DNA of 64,000 nucleotides from Quercus robur. Lineage: Eukaryota; Streptophyta; Magnoliopsida; Fagales; Fagaceae. Shown here piece by piece: positions 14,712 through 25,673 of the stretch. The DNA is taken from assembly GCF_932294415.1 (NCBI RefSeq), contig NC_065537.1, positions 50,946,302 to 51,010,301 of the forward strand. The letters run 5' to 3'. Both the position numbers and the translations under genes were made by a program. How positions within the stretch are numbered: the first letter of the stretch is position 1; every line of letters starts with the position of its first letter. Under the pieces are notes generated by a model. The model saw nothing but the letters and a program-made list of their open reading frames with translations, was not told the DNA's origin and searched no databases.

Positions 14712-15245
14712 AATTCTTTTAATCACCATTCAAAGTCTTTTTTTAAAGTCAATTTTGGCTTGCTTTGAATCCAACAACAATTTATCGGTTCTTGTACGCT
14801 ATGAATGTTGGTAGAATAATCATCGAATATGAAATGATACTTGCTAGTATTGAGAGAGTATAAAACGTTTTTCTTGCCTTTGAAAATTGGCAATTAAATC
14901 TTGTTTCCCAATCCTCTTGGCACAAGAGGTTCTAAGAAAGACCCTCCAAGACTGATATATAGGATTCTATTTCCCAAACTTCTCACAATACACCAGACAA
15001 TCTTGCGAGGTTTCATCATGTCTTTATTTACTTGTAACTTAGGTAGTTCAAAAACATGAATTGGTTTCTTAGTGTCACCCTCCTCAACCACGAATATTGG
15101 TAAAAGCTTCCCTTCATCACTTTCCACCAAGCAACTTCGATGAATTGAATCAAGCTTTTCTTGAATAAGGGAAATTTTATCGTTATGATAAACAATCCAG
15201 TTACTGGGGTTGTCGTTTGGATCAAAAAATCCAGCAACTTTGATG
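14712..15245 (-). pseudogene. F-box/DUF295 pseudogene, 3' half only
   Basis: Read on the minus strand, this fragment matches the C-terminal half of the F-box/DUF295 protein at 40177-41280, beginning at the shared FDPNDNPSNW segment. The frame is open from 15253 to 14894. It then ends at a TAA where the other copy has a tyrosine codon (GNKIY changed to GNKI-stop), and small indels follow down to the copy's original end near 14712. Upstream of FDPND the similarity breaks off abruptly at about 15230-15245, and the F-box and the first half of the propeller domain are missing. With no F-box, no start and a nonsense change, it cannot make a working protein. The next sequence (15246 onward) matches the 3' flank of the other locus. 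Confidence 0.88.
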
Positions 15246-15537
15246 TATTTCAATGAAGTACCTTCAAAACTATTAGCTTTAAATGAAACTTACTTTTGAA
15301 GTTTATCCATACAGAAAGTTTAGAAAATGATCTGATAATTACTGTGTTATATTACAACCCCATATCATTTACTGGAATTTTTTCTTTCACAACTTTTATC
15401 ACATCAACATTTTTTTTCTAGAAAAAAAGAAAAAGAATCAACATTTTTTTTTTAGAAAAAAAGAAAAAGAGAGAAGAAAACCCTAATTATCCTAGTTAAG
15501 AACAAGATGGCGGATTCTTTAATAATAATAATAAGAA
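15246..15537. repeat. Duplicated 3' flank of the F-box locus, left part
   Basis: Matches about 39310-39545, including the shared AACAAGATGGCGGATTCTT. The match is interrupted at 15537/15538 by the Helitron and resumes at 20586. Together with 20586-20986 it reconstructs one continuous copy of about 39310-39970. Confidence 0.85.
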
Positions 15538-15839
15538 TCTATATATATATAATTGCAAAAGCTGAGAGAAAATGAGTTCCTAGAATTAAGGAGGTAATAA
15601 CAAATAGGAAAAGTCCCTACTTAAAATTCAGACATGTGTAACTTTAAAAAGCGATACATTATATTGTTTCAAAATATTAACACCGTTTGGCTGTACTTTT
15701 TTATATTAATAAAAAATAAATAAAAAACCTGTTAAAAGAAAAAAAAAAACGCAAAAATTTTAAAATATCTGCCTATCTCTTCAGATTACTTAACATTTTC
15801 TGTTTCTTTAAAAAAAAAAAAAAAAACCCTGCCAATATT

Positions 15840-16560
15840 GCGATACAGAGAAAGAGGAAGGGAAAAAGGGGAAAAACCTACTCTCTGCACATCAGTCTTC
15901 TTAACTATTTTTCTCTCTAAAAAAAAACCCTAGCCATACTACGATAGAGGCGATCTTTTCACATCAAACTCCGCTACGAGAAAAGAAAAAAGAAGAAAGA
16001 CTTGCGCCACAGTGGAGATTCGATTGATCATCGCTATCCCCTTTTGAGTTTTCCAGGTACGTTCTTCTCTCTCTCCCTCTCCCTCTCCTTCTCTCTATGA
16101 TTTTTTGTTCTTTTGATTCGGTTTTGAAACTTCTCTGTGATTTCGGGATAAGTTTCTCCTGTTTCCGTCAATTTACGGAATATTGTTGATCTGTTTAGCG
16201 ATTAAAACCCTATCGATCTTCTCTTCAGACTCTGCGAACCAGTGGATATTCGTACGGCCGGCCACTGCCATACCCTGCCGGACTTAGAGCATCACAATCG
16301 GCATCCGTCAAAGCTAAATACGATCAAACGCCTCATAGGTTTTGAGATACAGAGTTAGAGATTGGCGATATTCTGACGAAAGGTACGCATTATTTCTGTT
16401 TGTTCATTCTACCTTTTTTGAGTGCTTTGTTGTGAAAATTAGACGAAATATATGCATTAATTCTCTGTGTTCATTTTTCCCCTTTTGGTGCTTTGTTGTG
16501 AAGTTTGATTGTTCAAATTTCTGCAGGAATTTTCCTGCATAATTTCGTTTAAGAACTATT
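15840..16560 (+). other. Possible captured 5' leader and first introns inside the Helitron
   Basis: The region looks like a plant gene 5' end. It has CT-rich leader sequence with AAACCCTAGCC, a candidate splice donor TTTTCCAG-GTACGTTC near 16056 followed by a (TCTCCC)-rich start of an intron, and a second candidate donor ACGAAAG-GTACGC near 16381. No protein family is recognisable and the longest frame is 66 codons. It may be a captured leader or the Helitron's own promoter region. Confidence 0.35.
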
Positions 16561-16763
16561 GTTCGATAAATCTGTGTGCTGTGATTGATGTATGTGATAT
16601 ATTAATTTAAGTTTCAGATACTGTGGCTTGCCATATATATAATTTTATATGGGTACAAACTTAATTCGTAAAACCTAAGGTGTTTGGGTTATAATTGATT
16701 TTGTTTTGTGGATTTGGTGTGAGATTCAATTCTGATGTATATTTGTGTTGTTGGTTAGATTGG

Positions 16764-16938
16764 ATTGTAAGACTTTGAAATCTGAAAGTGTAATGTATTT
16801 TTGTTGTTGTAACTTTATGGTTGCTGGTAGGTGAATTTTCATTTATAAAACAATGAATGTAGTTACTATTAAATTGACAGAAATTGTTTGTAATTCATTT
16901 AGTAGATCATGTTTGGTTGGAGCACACCTCTTTTTCTG
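16764..16938 (+). repeat. Internal Helitron duplication, copy 1 (copy 2 at 18838-19010)
   Basis: Both copies run from ATTGTAA(G/A)ACTTT through GGTTGCTGGTAGGTGAATTT to GGAGCACACCTCTTTTTC, with scattered substitutions. They are direct repeats about 2.07 kb apart. Copy 2 lies immediately before the captured aldehyde dehydrogenase exons. Confidence 0.85.
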
Positions 16939-18837
16939 TAACACATACTGTTTATTAATATTATTTCAAGTTTTTGATGATGTAAACTAGATTGTCACTT
17001 ATATTGTAAACAGTAGGTTTTTTCCACTGTTATATATAAACTTTACTAATGTTTAAAATGTTCTAATATTACAGATTCATATCGCAACGAAGTACAAAAC
17101 TTTGAAGCGGATATCAGTGAATGTGAGATGCAGTTAACGTAGCAAACAACCATGAGCTGACCAATATTGCTATGATCTTGAATGACTGATACGTAAGTTT
17201 TTAAATTTTTTTTAAACAAAAAATAATATTTTAAAAAAAATGGATACAGAAATCTAATTTTTTTTATTTCATATCTGCATCTTCAACTTACAGAACTATT
17301 TTGTTTAATTAACTTATACATTCCTAACATTTACTTTCACATAAGTATTTTTAATTGTTTCCATTACTTCCCATTCAGCATCATAGTCTAAATGTAAAAA
17401 GGTATCCTTTGCAAGAAAAACTTATTTCTGCTGTAATACAATGCTTGAAAGGATTATCTTAAATATTTCAGATTTAATAAGAGATCTCAGATTTAGTAGT
17501 AACAAGAAGAGTACTGATAATGAAAAAATCTTAGAGTAAAAGAAGAAAATGAACTAATTCATTTATTCTTACTTCATGCAGAACATGTTGGTTTATCTCT
17601 CTTCTATGTATTGCACTTAACTTCTATGGTTTCTGTTGGGAGGATAAAGAACTTCACAATATTGACGTTAGAGACTCCAGGTAACTGGCCTTCAACTAAT
17701 TCTGTTCATATAAAAGTGTCTATTTAAAGTTTTCAACTTAAGTCTCAAATTGTATTGAGATGACTCTGATAACCCCAAACAAAAACATACATTCTAAATA
17801 GCCACCATTTATTCCAAAGTGTTTGTCTAATAAAAACTCTCCTTATCGCTGCTTAGTTATCTAAAACAATTGATTGAATGAAATAATTATGTCAAGCCTT
17901 TGTAACACTAGCATGGTAGTATAGTCAAACACAATTAGAGTTCAATTCCTGCCATGTATGAGAAGAATAATTGATCAATTAATAACCCCACAAACGAAGT
18001 CATACATGCAAATTAGCCACCATTTATTTCAAAATGCTTACCACCATACATATTACACAAAAGCAAGTATTCATAGAAAAATATCCATGTATATTTTTAG
18101 GCTCATATAATCAGATTGTCACTGACCCTTATAATCAGATAAGTATGGTATATGCCTTTTTTTATGTTTGGAATGGGGAGAAACGGATGAGAGAAGAGGA
18201 AAGGTAAGGGAAGGAAGGGTGGCTGACATATACTAATATTCCAAATATACATTAAAACACTTTAATTGGCACAAGGTTAAGAACTGTTTTTTTATTAGTA
18301 GCAATGCCAGGACCAACTACCTCTTCCATGTTGATATCTTCCAATTTCATCCCATAGGGTAGTTTCCAATGGAAACAATATAAAAGATTTGCAAGTGCAA
18401 GCTCAATTGCAGTTGTTGCCATGGCTAGAGTTTGGACTGTAATTTACTTCTTATCAATTACTATATTACTGTTTCAACTTAACAGAATTTATATTGCTTT
18501 TTATATTTCTTTGGATTGATTGGGCAAAATAATTTGATACCATTTGATTTCCTGCTTATTACACTTTCCTTCTTCTTTTTTTTTTTTTTTTTTTGGCATC
18601 CCATTGATCTTAAGCTTCATTTTTTTTAATAGGGGACTCATTAACTGCCAGTCTGTACTTGCTGCCATCCTAGCAAAAACAGGAGTTTCAGCCCATTTTA
18701 CTTATTAGTGAAAATGAACCAATGACTTACTGCTTACTATTGAAGGGGAGACGGAGCGCTAAAAAAAAGAAAGCATTATCATTAATTCAAACTGTTTTTC
18801 ATCCTACCTGATCTACTGTTTTTGAAGAGCGATTAAA

Positions 18838-19010
18838 ATTGTAAAACTTTTAAATCTGAAAGTGTAATCTATTTTTGTTGTTGTAACTTTATGGTTGCTG
18901 GTAGGTGAATTTTCATTTCTAAAACAATAAATGTAATTACTATTAAATTGTCAAAAATTGTTTCTAATTCATTTAGTAGATCATGTTTGGTTGGAGCACA
19001 CCTCTTTTTC
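18838..19010 (+). repeat. Internal Helitron duplication, copy 2
   Basis: Second copy of the segment at 16764-16938, in the same orientation. The sequence diverges after CCTCTTTTTC, where copy 2 runs toward the aldehyde dehydrogenase fragment. Confidence 0.85.
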
Positions 19011-19092
19011 TTTAAGTTTCATACTATAAAATACTTTCAAAGATTGTATGTGCAGCAGCCAATGTGGCATGACCACAAAACTGAAGCTGCAC

Positions 19093-19662
19093 AGGGGTAT
19101 CAAACATTTGATTGTTTAATTTCCCAACCTGTGTGTTCTTAACGAAGGTTAGCCCAGCCTTAGCCGCTGGCTGCACCATGGTCGTCAAGCCCGCTAAGCA
19201 AACACCACTCTCGGCTCTCTATTATGCTCATCTTTCAAACCTGGTATATGCTCCTATAAATTAATCACTTTTCATGGTTCTAAAGAATATGAACACAGAA
19301 AAGACAGTGTAACAAAACAATTCTTGAAAAATTAGGATACAACACAGTGAGATATGATAATTAATAAATTAATATAATTAGGTATATTTTATTTATTTAT
19401 AGCCCTATTTATATTTATTTATAAGCTTTTGAAATAAATAATAGATTATCAAAATGTTTAAAACGCGCCTAAAATCAATGAGACTACGGTAGTCTTTTAT
19501 TTTCTTTCTTAACAAATAATAACAATTTTCTTCTCATTAAAAATAATAAGAGTACTACCTTTCTTGGCTAAGACTGGTATCCCTGATGGAGTACTAAATG
19601 TTGTAACGGGTTCTGGACCAAGTGCTGGTGCAGCCATAAGCTCTTATATGGACATTGATGCG
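19093..19662 (+). pseudogene. Captured aldehyde dehydrogenase fragment (ALDH2-type, two exons and the intron between)
   Basis: The clear part of the first exon (19145-19243, 33 codons) reads [20 protein letters not shown] and on to YYAHLSNL, then a GTATATG donor. The second exon (19573-19662, 30 codons) follows TTGGCTAAG and reads [20 protein letters not shown] then [10 protein letters not shown], ending at a GTAATT donor. This matches the NAD-binding region of plant cytosolic/mitochondrial class 2 aldehyde dehydrogenases, closest by memory to the coniferaldehyde/sinapaldehyde dehydrogenase ALDH2C4 (REF1) type. The sequence just upstream (about 19093-19144) looks like the preceding residues (QGY, then NFP.CVFLTK) but carries a deletion and frame break. 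The catalytic cysteine region and everything else are absent. The retained intron shows capture at the DNA level. The fragment lies within the Helitron, in the same orientation. Confidence 0.9.
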
Positions 19663-20585
19663 GTAATTTGAAATCCAAAAAATTACATTCAATAAGGCCA
19701 TTATATATTCCCAAATCAGATAAAAGCCCAACCCATTTTATCTAATAACCATGAGATCTATAAAGTTACGTGGGACAATCATATACAATTAAAGCCAATC
19801 CCAAGCCCAGTCTCACTCATGGGAAAATAATGTTAATGATTGCATGATACACTTACTCTTGCTGAAGTAAAATAAGCCTCAGATAAGAATTATAATTGGG
19901 CCCGTTCAGATAAATTGATCAAGCCCAAAGTAGAAGAATAACTCATTCAAGTGGTGCGACAACATAAAATCTTCAACCAGTGTACTTATTCGGCCAAATA
20001 CAAATACACAAACACAAATAAAGAATCCTTCCCTCAATTATTTCAACCGCCATTCCTTCACTGCAACAGCAAACTATTCAGAAAACTTCTCTGTAACAAC
20101 TAACGATTAAAAAGGTGAGCATGCTTTCTTTCTATTCAATTACTGTTCCGAATTCATTATAACTGTTCACAGATCATTTTCCCACTATTGAGTTTAATTT
20201 TCTAGGGTTCTTCTTTTATTTCAATCAAAAAACATTAGTTTCAATTTCTCCTTTATTATTATTATTATTTTTTTCCATTTAAGAATTTTTCCTTAAGATT
20301 TCATTTTTCTTCTCTCATTGTCTTTTCTTTTCTGTTTTGCTGCATTACTCATTAAATATTAGATTTGGATACCATTTTTGCTATTTTTCCATTTTTTTTC
20401 AATCTCTTGAAATCTTTTTCTTCAATTGTTGTAATAATTAAATATTGTTTTTGTTCTATACACAGTAGAGTTGTAATGACTAAGAGTCTTAACAATGTAT
20501 AATATATATGTAAAGCAATTACTTGTATTTTCTTCTACTTATGAGATTTTAAATGATCCCGCGCATCGCGCGGGTTAAACACTAG

Positions 20586-20986
20586 TAATAATAAAAGAAC
20601 AAGATGGTGATATTTGTTATCACTATCCCGAGTTCCCAACCAAATCAAATCTAATAATAATTTTCTTTCGATATGGATAAGTTTGAGGTAAATTTCATTT
20701 AAATCTTTTAGTTTTGGATAAGTTGTTCAACTTTTCCAAGTAGATAAAAAGAAGAAAAAAAGTTGGGAGATCATTGGCTTAGTATTTTTACAAAGTTTGT
20801 AAATTACAATGGTGTAACTATTTATCAAATGTAGTCTTTTGTTGGTCCATATTTCAAGGAAATTTTCATAAATTCAGGAGGGATTTTTATTTTCGATGAT
20901 GAATTTTTTGTAAAGTCTAATAATTTGTACAAAGTCATTACAAAACACATTTTTATCCAAACAAGAAATCTCACTTTAAGAATATA
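20586..20986. repeat. Duplicated 3' flank of the F-box locus, right part
   Basis: Begins with AACAAGATGGTGATATTTGT a few bases after the Helitron and matches about 39565-39970 (TATCACTATCCC, GGTAAATTT, GTACAAAGTCA, AAACACATTTTTATC). The match stops exactly at ATA/CTAG (20986/20987), where another Helitron-type end begins. Confidence 0.85.
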
Positions 20987-21030
20987 CTAGCAGATATTCT
21001 GCGAGATGCATGGTGCATTTTGATAATTTT
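20987..21030 (-). mobile_element. Probable Helitron 3' end in minus orientation; other end not found
   Basis: CTAG at 20987-20990 follows an A. It is followed by CAGATATTCTGCGAGATGCA, which on the minus strand is a decayed hairpin of the ATGCATCTCGC type common at plant Helitron 3' ends. The paralogous sequence near 39970 continues without interruption at exactly this point. I could not find the matching GA/T end. Confidence 0.55.
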
Positions 21031-21535
21031 TTTAAGAAATTATTTATGACCCACTGATTTCATGAATACTATTATTGTTAGTTATAGTTAATCTATGAAG
21101 TTTTCTACTAAAACTAAATTCAAACTAAATACATTGGGGAACAAATTCCTCTAATTCATACAACCAAGATATGTCACTAGATCACAATTCACTTTGTCAC
21201 TTACGAACTAGTTGGTTTCTATCCTAGGTGTCTTTCTTGTATGATTTATGTTTTATATATCAATTAGCTATAAAAACTGCTAGAATTTCATGATATAACA
21301 AAAGAAAAAAAATAATGCCATAGTAATGCAATAATATCACAATTTAACCTCCAAATTTTAATTGAACTAAAAGCAGCCAAAAAAATGAAAATACTACAAA
21401 GCCTTACCAAGTATATGCATCATATGGAAAACTAAAAATCTAAATTAGTGTATAATATGAAAAAAAAAAAAAAGCCTAAACACATTACAATGCTACATAA
21501 GTAAAAATGTAAAAATAAAATCTAAACAATGGGAA
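21031..21535. other. AT-rich intergenic DNA, no gene seen
   Basis: Presumed interior of the element starting at 20987. No frame with recognisable content. Confidence 0.5.
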
Positions 21536-21660
21536 ATTACAACTTACCTACCTGTGGTTTGCCCAAAATTCAACTTGCCTACCTATGGTTTCATTTTTAA
21601 CATATTACCCACCTGTGGTTCATTCCATCAATGCTACGTAACCCACCTCCTCTAATGTAT
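21536..21660. repeat. Short degenerate tandem repeat, unit about 37 bp
   Basis: Three imperfect units carry ACCTACCTGTGGTTT, GCCTACCTATGGTTTCA and ACCCACCTGTGGTTC. Such units occur in terminal repeats of some plant DNA transposons, but I see no partner end here. Confidence 0.5.
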
Positions 21661-21848
21661 TGATCATTATTAGGGTAGTAAAAAAAATAAAGTCATTATT
21701 AGGATAATATGAAAATGAATGAATCTATCTTTTATCTCGAAAAAAAAATTATAATAAAGAATAAAGAGGGTGAGAGAGAATAGATCTTTAGATTTATTGG
21801 AAGGGGAAAAAATATGACAACTTTTTTTTTTTTTTTTGAGGAATTAAT

Positions 21849-22255
21849 GGAATTAGGAAAAGTAATGAAGACAATGAAAAGGATAAAGAAATAGAAAGAT
21901 ACAAAATTACAAAAAAGAAAATTGACATAAATGACCACAACAAATGTGAAAAATAAATGACCGAAATAAATCTAAAATAAAGTGTCTTAAAAGTCATTAC
22001 CAAGTTAATTTAAAAAAAAAAAATAGAAGAAATGACGTGTCATTATTGTTTGCTTTGAGAAAGGAACACATGTCATCATTACATACATCCTCCAGTTTGA
22101 GGATCCAACTTTTATAATATACTAGTAAGTTTCCCGTGTGATGTACGGATAATTTTGTAAATAATCTAAATTTGAGTAACAAAATATATACGTTTTGAGA
22201 TATTTAAAATTAGTTTAGTAGTTTCACTACACATTTGTAGCCTTCTCAAGGTAAG

Positions 22256-22295
<40 letters not shown>

Positions 22296-22815
22296 GAAAC
22301 CAAAATAAATGCAAAAGAATTACAAGACCATGAAAATCAACTAATATGTATTGTATTCACAGATTGCATACCATAAAATGAAAGTATGCCCAACTCTTTC
22401 ACTGCCCTCCACTCATCAATAGTGCAACATTAAGATATGGCATGAGCAAGTACATATGCATGTGTCATATAAGTTATTTAAAACCATAGAAAAAAAAAAA
22501 ATTTATCCATAGAGATTTCAGCGGCTTGATGGTGGTGGGAAGCCAATATGAAAGAGGTGATGGCCCCTCAAACTCCTTTCTCTCTCTCTTATAAATTCTT
22601 TGTCAACCTTTTTTTTTTTTTTTTTTTTTTTTTGATAATAGTGAAATAGTGCGTTTCATTTAATAGTCCACAACATTTTTGTGTTTCTATATCTCTCTCC
22701 AGTGCCTTATTTGGTTAGTTGTTACTATTAATCTTTAATTTTTTTTTCTTCTGTTTTTAATACTAAAATGGTGGGTATGCTAAAAGACATTAAGAAGAGA
22801 GAAATGTGTGGTATA
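21849..22815. repeat. Copy of the 36931-37920 segment, including a Helitron end
   Basis: Matches 36931-37920 from ATGGAATTAGGAAAAG to GAAATGTGTGGTATAA with few differences, apart from poly(A), poly(T) and (CT)n length changes. The Helitron boundary A/CTAG is at 22121/22122, corresponding to 37200/37201. After about 22815 the two copies diverge, so the Helitron here lacks its 5' terminus. Confidence 0.88.
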
Positions 22816-23871
22816 AAATTAAAATGAAGGCATTTGAGTATCCAGTGCAATACGAAAGCTACAAAGGCAGCGTATGATCCTATGTAAATTAAAACTGAAA
22901 TAACAGCACCAAAGGAAAAGCATACCTTCATCAGCCATTGACAAAAGCGTACCTCTATCAGCCATTTGAGTGTCTATTGGTGCAGTGTAGTAAGAACAAA
23001 GAATCAAGCACACCAACATCACAAAGACGTGTTTCACAAGTGGTTACATCCAAACAAGCCACAAGAGGGATGGATGCAACCTACGAGCAAGTGGCCCCAA
23101 AGACCGATAAGCACAAACCCATGAAGGGCACAAATCATGGCAAAGCCTAGATCTAGATAGGTAAACATGGATATAAAGCATAGAAGCAAGCAAGCACACA
23201 CATGCATAAAGGAAACGATCCAAACCCTTTTATATAGACCTAGGTGTATGGGTGTAGGCCTAGACCACAAGATCTAGATCTAGCAAAAAAGAGATTAAAA
23301 GTCAATTGCTTTGGACTTGATTTTTTTTTTCTTTTTTTTTCTAGCAATTAACTTTTAATCTCTTTTGCCAAAGCTAAACTCTTAATTTTCTGATTCATAC
23401 CAGTAACTTGCAAGATCCAAAGTGTGCATTGAAGTCTGTGAGGCCACTTGCCTTGATAGTTTTCTTGCAGTTAGTATAATAATAGTTGATTCTCGGAGTG
23501 GAACGATTGCCCTTTTTGTTTCTCCTCAAAGGGACACTAGCTCCTCCCCTGTTGGCCATCCTAAAATTCAAAAAAATGTTCAAATTTAACTAAAATATAT
23601 TAAAATTGAAAAAGTTGCTCAACAATAATGGATAGAAATGATTAGCAATGTACAGAAATGAACACAATGGGCAGCTCTTGTAAATTGGTTTGGGCTGGTT
23701 CCCATCTTCAATATGCCTTTTCATGTATCTCAGGCCTTTGTTAGAAATGGGTCTAGGCTCGACCTGTTTGTTTCTCCCCTATTTCGAGTTGTGTTTTTTG
23801 AGCAATAAAGTACATATTCAGCATAAAAAAAAATAAAATAAAAAAGAAGAAGAAGAAGAAGAAAAGAAATG

Positions 23872-23912
<41 letters not shown>

Positions 23913-23956
23913 ACTTTTTGATTCTTGCAATGAAACTTCACCACTAGTTTGAATAA
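22816..23956. other. Intergenic DNA with a (TG)16 microsatellite
   Basis: No recognised gene. A (TG)n run lies at 23879-23911. A 62-codon minus-strand frame at 23395-23583 has a CKK...C arrangement but no family match that I can name. It may be a transposon gene fragment. Confidence 0.5.
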
Positions 23957-24170
23957 AGCCCCGTTTGGATAGCATTTTGGTCCTCATGTTTTTTTTTTTT
24001 TTTTTTCTCCTTGACCGGCGCCTCTTGCACTATTCATGGGACATGAACAGTGCAAGTAGGCAAATCTACAGTGTTAAAAAGAGTGACCAGTGTTGTAGAG
24101 ATTATTTTTTTATTATTTTTAGTTTTCAGTTTTCAATTTTCAGCAAAATAAGTGGTATCCAAACGCACAC
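23957..24170. mobile_element. Harbinger-like MITE, 214 bp
   Basis: Imperfect terminal inverted repeats share the core GCGTTTGGATA (5' end AGCCCCGTTTGGATAGC, complement of the 3' end GTGTGCGTTTGGATACC). Both ends are flanked by TAA (23954-23956, 24171-24173), the 3-bp target of the PIF/Harbinger superfamily. Confidence 0.7.
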
Positions 24171-25629
24171 TAAATGCAAGGCTTGCATTCTGTGTATGAA
24201 TAAATGAATTTTCCCAAAATAGTCATTTTACCAATGCAAAGTTGGTCAGTAGACATGTCATGTCTATTGCCTTTTTATTGAATTTTGAGACCTTCCAAGT
24301 TCAACTTCAAACTCATGTCCCATTTTATTCTTTGTGGCTTTGTTTGGTTCGGCTTTGTTTGGTTCGATGGAAGATGAAGGAAAAGAAAAGAATGACTTTC
24401 CTTTGTATGGTTAGAAAGGAAAACATGAAAAATGAAGAATGGGAGGAAAAAGGTTTTTGTGGAATCTTTTTTTTTTTTCTCTCCTACTTATACCCTTAAA
24501 AGTTCTTGACTATTTTTGTAAAACGACATTTATATCCTTATTAAGTTGTAATTTAAAAGGATAAAAGTGTAAAATACATTGCATCTTTCCTTTCTCTTTA
24601 TATCCAAACACACTTGAAGAAGAAGTACTTCCTTTCTCCACTCTTTTTCTTTTCCCTTAAAAAGAATTACAAGCTTACAACCACAAATCTCTAAGCAATT
24701 AGTTGGGAAAAAAAAAAAGAAAAAAAGAAAAAAAAGAAGAAGAAGAAGTCATACTTTAATATTTTAAAAGAAACTTTAATTAAAAATTAAAAATAATAAA
24801 TTTTAATTTTAAAATGTAAAGTAGTTTTGGAAACTTGCTCTTAAACAAAGGGCAAGTTAGTACACAATATTTCTAAAATTTACATTTTTAATTAACCTGC
24901 ATTTTGGTCAAGCGGGTATTAAGGAGTATTTTTTTTTTTTAATTTAGGATGAAGTATTTTCCTCCCAAACCTCAAGGAAAAAGAGTGTAATTAATCCTGA
25001 AATTTTTAATTGCACAATAGTAGTTTTCTCGCAAAAGGAAAAAATAATACTAATTCTTATAAGAAATAATATATATTCTTTAAAAGTTCTCAGTAAGAAA
25101 AACACTTTTTTTCCATAATTTCAACGTTCAATCCCTTAGGCATAGTACCCAATTACATGCTTGTTTGAGCAATTATATGTAAGTGATACAATAGAATAAA
25201 AATACTTGTGAGTACACCTAAATTCCTACTATGATTAGTTTTCAAAAAAAAAAAAAAAAACGAGATTACAAAAAAAAAATTCCAACTGCATTGCCAAAGG
25301 TTCAAGCTTTCTCATGTGATCAATTAAGGCGCCCTCCTTTGTAAAATTTAGGCTTTTTAAGTTTTTATCCAAGAGTATAGTGACATTAAAAGAATGCATA
25401 CTCACCTTTTGGTTAGGCAAGAGAAAAAAAAATATTGTTTTTCTCGTTCTTGTTAGAGCATTCCCAACCTCTTCTTGAAAATTATATATATTTTGTATTA
25501 CCAAAATTTATTTTACATAAACACTTCTCATTCTTTATTTTTCTTTGCATTCCCAACACATTAAATAGTATATTTTCTACCCACGTATTTGCTAAAAAGG
25601 AGGGAGAGTGTGACCAAAATATACACATA

Positions 25630-25673
<44 letters not shown>

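Larger units (their letters stand above)
15538..20585 (+). mobile_element. Non-autonomous Helitron, 5,048 bp, with captured gene fragments
   Basis: The 5' end is TC (TCTATATATATATAATT) directly after an A at 15537. The 3' end is CTAG (20582-20585) directly before a T, as expected for insertion between A and T. A perfect 7-bp stem (CCCGCGC 20558-20564, GCGCGGG 20568-20574, loop ATC) stands 7 bases before CTAG, the usual Helitron 3' hairpin. The flanks 15246-15537 and 20586-20986 are contiguous in the paralogous locus near 39545, which therefore shows the empty site. I see no Rep/helicase frame, so the element is non-autonomous. The interior holds a CT-rich 5'-leader-like stretch (about 15840-16110), aldehyde dehydrogenase exons (19093-19662) and an internal duplication. 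Confidence 0.93.
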
